This document shows, in pieces, positions 14,581 to 18,749 of a stretch of DNA of 18,749 nt (within the stretch, counting starts at the first letter, position 1; every line of letters starts with the position of its first letter). This DNA is from JBGPLH01 sp041486365 [NCBI: Thermodesulfobacteriota bacterium] (GTDB lineage Bacteria > JAUYMQ01): contig JBGPLH010000020.1 in assembly GCA_041486365.1 (NCBI GenBank), forward strand, positions 1 through 18,749. Reading direction: 5' to 3'. Below the pieces are notes generated by a model, which was given only the letters and a program-made list of their open reading frames with translations, had not been told where the DNA came from and ran no database searches. The position numbers were made by a program, and so were the translations under genes.

Positions 14581-16185
14581 ATGAAGTTCAGGAAGCTATT
14601 TCTCGCAGGTTTCGCGCTCTTCGCGTCGGCCGTCGGGTTCGGTCTTGCCGTGCCCGACGCCGCCCGGGCGCAGATCGATGTCACGATCGGTGGATCCACC
14701 GCCTCGGATCTCCTGAATGACAAGGCAATCGAGGCCATCTGTGGTGGCGTGTTCACCCGCTTCACCCGCACGGGCTCCTCGGGCAACGGCTGTCCCTCGA
14801 GCACGGCCGCTTCGATCCGTGCCTACACCTGCAACGTGAAGTTCTGCGTGGGTGGCACCCGCGCCGGGCTCGCATGTTCGGGCGTCGGGGATACCTGCCC
14901 CGGCGGGAGCTGCGGCTCCGCTATCGCGGCCACGTTCCGGCTCTCGGGCTTCGGCTCCGAGTTCGGCGTCCTTCCCATCAACGGCAACTGCACGGATCCG
15001 AACAGCCTGTGCAACGCCAACAACGTGATGGTGCTCGATCCGACCAGTTGCAATCTGGGCGGTACGGGCGGCAACAACAACTGCGCCTGCATCTCGCCGG
15101 GAACCGCCGTCACGACGGAGGATCTCGGCGCCTCCGACGTGAAGGGCGGTTCCTTCATCCCACCGGTGCCCCAGCCGGCCAACAGCGCGGCGCCGGCCGC
15201 GGTGCCGTTCAAGTTCATCGTCTCGAACGACCTCACGACGGGGATCTGCAGCGGGGGGACGAACAATGCCCGCAACTGCGTGGTGGCGGGTGACTGCCCG
15301 AGCGGCACCTGCGTGCAGACGAAGCTCTCGCGGATGTCCGTGGCGGAGGCGCAGAGCATCTGGGCCGCGGGAGTGCCGAGCTGGAACCGGGTCTGCTGGA
15401 ACCCCGACACCTATACCTGCAATGGGGGCACCAACAACAAGCTGGCGTGCAACCCGGACAATGCCATCGCGACCGAGTGCCCGAAGACGCTCTCGACCGA
15501 TCCGCAGCCCCAGTGCGTGAACTGCACGGCCTTCGGACCCTCGAAGCCCATGCGGATCTGCCCGCGGACGGCGACGTCGGGAACCCGCGCCTGTCAGGTG
15601 CAGGTCGTCCACGCGAACAACGGTCTTCCCTTCGCAGGGGGCGCCGGCCCGAACGTGGCGGTCTTTTACCCGACCGGCGTGCTGGGCACCGTGGCGGCCC
15701 GGCCGGGCTGCCCGGACACGACGACGCAGGCGACCGTCTTTCCCTTCGGCAGCACGGCGGGGGCGGACGGCCTCTGTGACGACTGCCCCGATCTCGACGG
15801 CGACGACGAGTGCGACATCGTCGTCTACGAGGGGACGGCCACGAACGACGTGGACAACTGCGTCGATCAGATGGACGGGTCGATCGGCTACATCGCGGCC
15901 GACCGGTTCGATCCCGCCAACTGGTACGGCGTGGGCTACGACAAGACGCTCCATTCGCTCGAAGCCATGCGGAACGGCTCCTCGTCGCTCTGGTGCTCGC
16001 TCAACTACAACAAGCGGCCCAACAACACCTACGACACCAACACGCTGAACGGCGTCAACTCGGTGATCGATCGCGTGAATACGCCGTCGTTCCTGAGCCT
16101 GCAGGCGCCGGCCTTCTCGACCGACACCCAGATGCGGGTGCTCAAGAACAACGATCGCGGACCAATCATCTATAAGACTCCGTGA
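14581..16185 (+). CDS. Exported PstS-like substrate-binding-fold protein with Cys-rich repeat inserts
   Basis: This is a 534-aa protein with a near-perfect ribosome site (AAGGAGGT at 14568-14575) and a signal peptide cleaved after about DAARA. The PstS/phosphate-binding outline is recognisable: IGGSTASDLL near the mature start, FRLSGFGSEFG, TEDLGASDVKGG, MSVAEAQSIWAAGVPSWNRV (PstS has the equivalent IFSG...NW), RTATSGTRACQVQVV (the phosphate-binding SGTR) and DGSIGYIAADRF. It is longer than PstS (about 350 aa) because of Cys-rich insertions at residues 89-111, 223-244 and 280-300, each C-x-GGT-x(4-5)-C-x(5-8)-C. It also has a Cys-x-x-Cys and an Asp-rich DDCPDLDGDDECD segment at about 400-413. 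No ABC permease or ATPase genes are near, so it may be a surface or periplasmic binder rather than an ABC transporter subunit. The phosphate ligand is inference. Confidence 0.75.
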   Translation: MKFRKLFLAGFALFASAVGFGLAVPDAARAQIDVTIGGSTASDLLNDKAIEAICGGVFTRFTRTGSSGNGCPSSTAASIRAYTCNVKFCVGGTRAGLACSGVGDTCPGGSCGSAIAATFRLSGFGSEFGVLPINGNCTDPNSLCNANNVMVLDPTSCNLGGTGGNNNCACISPGTAVTTEDLGASDVKGGSFIPPVPQPANSAAPAAVPFKFIVSNDLTTGICSGGTNNARNCVVAGDCPSGTCVQTKLSRMSVAEAQSIWAAGVPSWNRVCWNPDTYTCNGGTNNKLACNPDNAIATECPKTLSTDPQPQCVNCTAFGPSKPMRICPRTATSGTRACQVQVVHANNGLPFAGGAGPNVAVFYPTGVLGTVAARPGCPDTTTQATVFPFGSTAGADGLCDDCPDLDGDDECDIVVYEGTATNDVDNCVDQMDGSIGYIAADRFDPANWYGVGYDKTLHSLEAMRNGSSSLWCSLNYNKRPNNTYDTNTLNGVNSVIDRVNTPSFLSLQAPAFSTDTQMRVLKNNDRGPIIYKTP

Positions 16186-16208
16186 TCGATTGTCGCTCCG
16201 GAAAGGGC

Positions 16209-16244
16209 GCCGGCGATCCCGCGAGGGGTCGCCGGCCTCCTTTT
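16209..16244 (+). terminator. Rho-independent terminator after the PstS-like gene
   Basis: A 12-bp stem GCCGGCGATCCC/GGGGTCGCCGGC with one G·T wobble and a GCGA tetraloop is followed by CTCCTTTT. It begins 23 bases after the stop codon of the PstS-like gene. It separates that transcription unit from the TpsB gene. Confidence 0.9.
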
Positions 16245-16400
16245 CGAGGGTGAGCGAATGGACCGGCGGCGACGGGAACCGGAACGCCAGCACTCGATGA
16301 TCACGCGGCCGCCACCCGTTCGTCACGAGACGCGTCCACCCTGACGCGGCACCGCTTTCCCCTGGCGCCCTCATGCAGGAATCAAGGTTCCGAGGAAACG

Positions 16401-18119
16401 ATGAACGCCCGCCCGATCGTGCTCCTGGCCGTGATCCCGCTCTTCTGCTGTATCCCGCGGCCCGCCCGCGCCGCCGGCTACGGCGAGGGAATGGGAGAGG
16501 TGACGCCCACGCAGCGTCTGATCGAGGCGCTTCGCGCGCTCGACGCGCCGCCGGCCGAGACGAAGCCGAGCGCCAGGGGTTTCACCATCCGGGAATTCAG
16601 GATCGAGGGAAGCACGCTCTACCGGCCTGAGGTCCTGAACGCGACGCTGCGGCAGTTCCGGGGCCCGGGCAAGACGGTGGACGACGTGGAGCAGGCCCGC
16701 GCCTATCTCCAGCGCGAGTTCGAACAGGTCGGTTACCCGACGATGATCGTCACGATCCCGGAGCAGACGATCAGGGAGGGGGTGATCCGCTTCCGCATCG
16801 TGGAGGCGAAGGTCGACAAGATCGAGGTCACCGGGAATAGCCACTACAGCGACGAGCAGATCCTCGGCTACTTCCCGGCCTTCCGGACGGGCGAGCCGAT
16901 CTACACGCCGGCGCTCACGAAGGCGCTCGAGCGGGCCAACGAGAATCCCGACCACCAGGTTTCCACCGTGCTGAAGCCGGGCGGGAGGCCGGGCACGACG
17001 AGCGTCGAGCTGAAGGTGAAGGACAAGTTGCCCTGGCACGGGCGACTCGAGCTGAACAATACCGGCACGGCCAACACCCCCGATCTCCGCAGCACGGCCA
17101 TGCTCTCCTACAACAACCTGTGGGGGCGCGAGCACAGGCTCGCCGTCACGGTCCAGACCGCGCCCCAGCGGGTCAACGACGTGAAGGTGGTTGCCGGCTT
17201 CTACGCGATCCCGATCCGTCGCTGGAACCACTCGCTGACGCTCTACGGGAGTCATTCCGACTCCCAATCCGGGTTCACCCTGGCCGGCCTCACGGGCGGG
17301 GTGAACGCGACGAACGTCGGCAAGGGAACGGTCCTCGGCGTGCGGTACGGGTTTCCCATCCCCTCCATCGCCCGGTGGCAGCAGCGTCTCTCCGCCGGGA
17401 TCGAGTACAAAGACCAGGACCAGGCGCTCAACGTGGGCGTGGGCACCGATTCCCTCGTCACGCTGGAGTCGCCCGTGCGCTATCTCCCCTTCAACGTCGG
17501 TTACGAGGGGTACGAGACGGACCGGCACGGTTTCACGCGCGCCTTCGCGACGCTCAACGTGAACTTCGCCGGGACCCTGCCATCGCACAATCCGGGGAGC
17601 GATTTCGAGCGTCGCCGGCCCGGCGCCACGGGGAACTGGGCCTATGCGGTGCTCGGTCTTTCCCGGACCCAGCGCCTGTGGCGCGACTGGGCCCTCCGGG
17701 CGGTCCTGGACGGACAGATCGCCGGGCAGCCGCTGATAGACTCCGAGCAGTTCGGGATCGGCGGCGAGACCTCGGTGCGCGGCTTTCTGGAGCGCGTCGT
17801 GCTCGGGGACAACGGTCTGCACGCGAGCGGCGAGCTGGTGACGCCGGATTTCGGCAAGAAGCTTCCGAGCCGCGAGAAGCTCAGTCTGCAGGGCCTCGTG
17901 TTCGTCGATTTCGGCAGGGCGACCACGATCCTGCCCAACCGGCAGAGGTTTGGGTCGACCGAGCTTGCTTCCGCAGGGATCGGCCTGCGCCTGGCCCTCT
18001 GGAACAAGGTCTTCGCGAGTCTCGACTACGGGATCCCGATTCAGGGGCAGGAGGACGTGAAGGGGCTCGACCAGGACGGTCTGCGGCCGGCGAACTTCAG
18101 CCTGTCGGGGCAGTTCTGA
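16401..18119 (+). CDS. Two-partner secretion transporter TpsB (ShlB/FhaC/HecB family)
   Basis: This is a 572-aa outer-membrane protein, standard length for the family. Start 16401 is preceded by GAGG 5 bases upstream (GAGGAAACG); an ATG at 16373 is in another frame. Signal peptide to about residue 24 (CCIPRPARA). After a short N-terminal helix region come two POTRA domains: POTRA 1 at about 58-135 (FTIREFRIEGSTLY...GYPTMIVTIPEQ-x-x-x-EG-x-I-x-x-x-IVEA) and POTRA 2 at about 136-208. The 16-stranded barrel follows, with the conserved VRGF at 459-462 (loop L6 tip) and FVDFG at 501-505, and a terminal Phe for BAM recognition. It exports a TpsA protein recognised by its TPS domain through the POTRAs. 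The only candidate here is at 6044-9814, 6.6 kb away, in a different transcription unit. Confidence 0.95.
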   Translation: MNARPIVLLAVIPLFCCIPRPARAAGYGEGMGEVTPTQRLIEALRALDAPPAETKPSARGFTIREFRIEGSTLYRPEVLNATLRQFRGPGKTVDDVEQARAYLQREFEQVGYPTMIVTIPEQTIREGVIRFRIVEAKVDKIEVTGNSHYSDEQILGYFPAFRTGEPIYTPALTKALERANENPDHQVSTVLKPGGRPGTTSVELKVKDKLPWHGRLELNNTGTANTPDLRSTAMLSYNNLWGREHRLAVTVQTAPQRVNDVKVVAGFYAIPIRRWNHSLTLYGSHSDSQSGFTLAGLTGGVNATNVGKGTVLGVRYGFPIPSIARWQQRLSAGIEYKDQDQALNVGVGTDSLVTLESPVRYLPFNVGYEGYETDRHGFTRAFATLNVNFAGTLPSHNPGSDFERRRPGATGNWAYAVLGLSRTQRLWRDWALRAVLDGQIAGQPLIDSEQFGIGGETSVRGFLERVVLGDNGLHASGELVTPDFGKKLPSREKLSLQGLVFVDFGRATTILPNRQRFGSTELASAGIGLRLALWNKVFASLDYGIPIQGQEDVKGLDQDGLRPANFSLSGQF

Positions 18120-18120
18120 T

Positions 18121-18148
18121 GAGCCGGTCCCGTTGCGGACCGGCTCTT
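18121..18148. terminator. Bidirectional terminator between tpsB and AAA ATPase gene
   Basis: A perfect 10-bp stem GAGCCGGTCC/GGACCGGCTC (18121-18130 and 18137-18146) with a 6-base loop is followed by TT. It starts 2 bases after the tpsB stop and ends 8 bases before the convergent stop of the AAA gene, so it probably serves both. Confidence 0.8.
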
Positions 18149-18155
18149 GCGGCGA

Positions 18156-18749
18156 TCAGGCGTTGCGGCGGGTCCCGGAAGCCATGACGGCGCGGGAGTG
18201 GGCCCAGCGCTCCATGCGGCCGATCTCCTCGCGCATGGTGACGGAGAGGGGGACGAGGCTCGCCGCCGTGACGACGAGGTTCTCCTGGGAGAGCGGGTGC
18301 CCGGCGTGGAGGCTCTCGATGCGGGCGCTCGTCACGACCTGCTCGATCTCGGCGCCGTTGAACCCATTGGTGGATTTGGCGATGGCCTCCAGGTCGAATT
18401 TCGAAGGATCCTCACCCGCGCGCCGCAGGTGAATCTGGAAGATTTCCAGCCGTTCGTCCTGACGCGGCAGGCCCACGAAGAAGATCTCGTCGAAGCGCCC
18501 CTTCCGGAGCACCTCCGGCGGCAGTAGATCGATCACGTTGGCCGTGGCGGCGACGAAGACGAATGCCCGTTTCTCCTGCATCCAGTTGAGCAGCGCGGCG
18601 AGCACCCGCGAGGCCGAGCCCTGGCCGGCTTTCTGGGTATTGATGGACACGCCCGCCTCGATCTCGTCAATCCAGAGCACGCAGGGAGAGGTCGTCTCGG
18701 CGATCCGGATCGTGGTGGCGAGGGCCTCCTCCGGTGACGCGCCCCCCTC
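18156..18749 (-). CDS. Ycf46-like AAA+ ATPase (N-terminal part beyond window)
   Basis: This is a partial gene; the last 197 codons are present and the frame stays open to the right edge. The Walker B is CVLWIDEIE (residues 23-31 of the visible part), preceded by the EEALATTIRIAE helix. Sensor 1 is VFVAATAN, followed by the LPPEVLRKGRFDEIFFV-x-LP block that carries the arginine finger region, then ERLEIFQIHLRR and the sensor-2/lid GFNGAEIEQVVTSAR. This combination, especially LPPE-LRKGRFDEIFF and the NWMQEK before sensor 1, is characteristic of the Ycf46/AAA proteins of cyanobacteria and many other bacteria, whose role is poorly defined (linked to CO2 and photosynthesis regulation in cyanobacteria). 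Walker A lies outside. It appears unrelated to the secretion locus. Confidence 0.9.
   Translation of the reverse strand, partial: EGGASPEEALATTIRIAETTSPCVLWIDEIEAGVSINTQKAGQGSASRVLAALLNWMQEKRAFVFVAATANVIDLLPPEVLRKGRFDEIFFVGLPRQDERLEIFQIHLRRAGEDPSKFDLEAIAKSTNGFNGAEIEQVVTSARIESLHAGHPLSQENLVVTAASLVPLSVTMREEIGRMERWAHSRAVMASGTRRNA

Noticed and set aside
14845-15480. Cys-repeat inserts considered as a DNA-level tandem repeat or mobile insertion
   Set aside because: The three units are separated by 330 and 100 bases and are similar only at the protein level; no flanking direct repeats were seen.
14596-16374. 592-aa minus-strand open frame opposite the PstS-like gene
   Set aside because: It is a shadow of a high-GC gene: composition is dominated by Arg, Gly, Ala and Val with no motif, while the plus strand has a signal peptide, a ribosome site and PstS motifs.
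16371-17822. 483-aa minus-strand open frame opposite tpsB
   Set aside because: Antisense shadow; tpsB on the plus strand has POTRA domains, VRGF and a terminal Phe.

Overview
This is a GC-rich window from a diderm (Gram-negative-type) bacterium. The evidence is an outer-membrane two-partner secretion porin with POTRA domains, an ExbB/ExbD/TonB-like envelope motor and a PEP-CTERM exosortase substrate. A secreted protein carries short Cys-rich C-x-GGT...C...C repeats; from memory, such repeats are common in large, GC-rich genomes of uncultured soil or sediment lineages. No 16S or other taxonomic marker is present, so no phylum is assigned. Both ends of the window cut through genes. No tRNA, rRNA, CRISPR array, IS element or phage gene was seen.

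Left part (1-5794), all real genes on the minus strand. From right to left these are two tandem secreted right-handed beta-helix proteins (4562-5794 and 3387-4538, probably one operon), a multi-pass membrane protein with five C-terminal TPRs resembling TMTC/GT-C-like proteins (1422-3263), and an SGNH/GDSL-type hydrolase running off the left edge (1-994). Between the last two, on the plus strand, lies a short piece (about 1066-1348) that clearly resembles the C-terminal end of the ATP-grasp domain of NDP-forming acyl-CoA synthetases. It is probably a decayed remnant.

Centre (6044-11760), plus strand. A 1256-aa filamentous-haemagglutinin-like exoprotein (TpsA) is followed closely by ExbB/TolQ-, ExbD/TolR- and TonB/TolA-like genes, and the run ends in a bidirectional terminator. 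On the minus strand behind it are an AraC-family regulator and a 93-aa protein consisting only of a sigma-70 region-2-like domain. A 616-bp non-coding stretch with several inverted repeats follows.

Right part (13722-18749). On the plus strand are a PEP-CTERM protein, a PstS-like periplasmic-binding-fold protein with three inserted Cys-rich repeats, a strong terminator, and the two-partner secretion transporter TpsB. A shared terminator separates these from a convergent, partial Ycf46-like AAA ATPase on the minus strand.

Taken together, the window looks like a cell-surface/export locus. TpsB would secrete TpsA. The Ton/Tol-type motor, co-directional with tpsA, would couple the proton motive force to an outer-membrane process. 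The PEP-CTERM and PstS-like proteins would be exported partners, with AraC and the sigma-2-like protein as local regulators. The unusual part is the arrangement: the TPS exoprotein sits in a run with a dedicated PMF motor but no TonB-dependent receptor, while its porin is 6.6 kb away beyond exported binding and sorting proteins. That functional link is inference from gene order.
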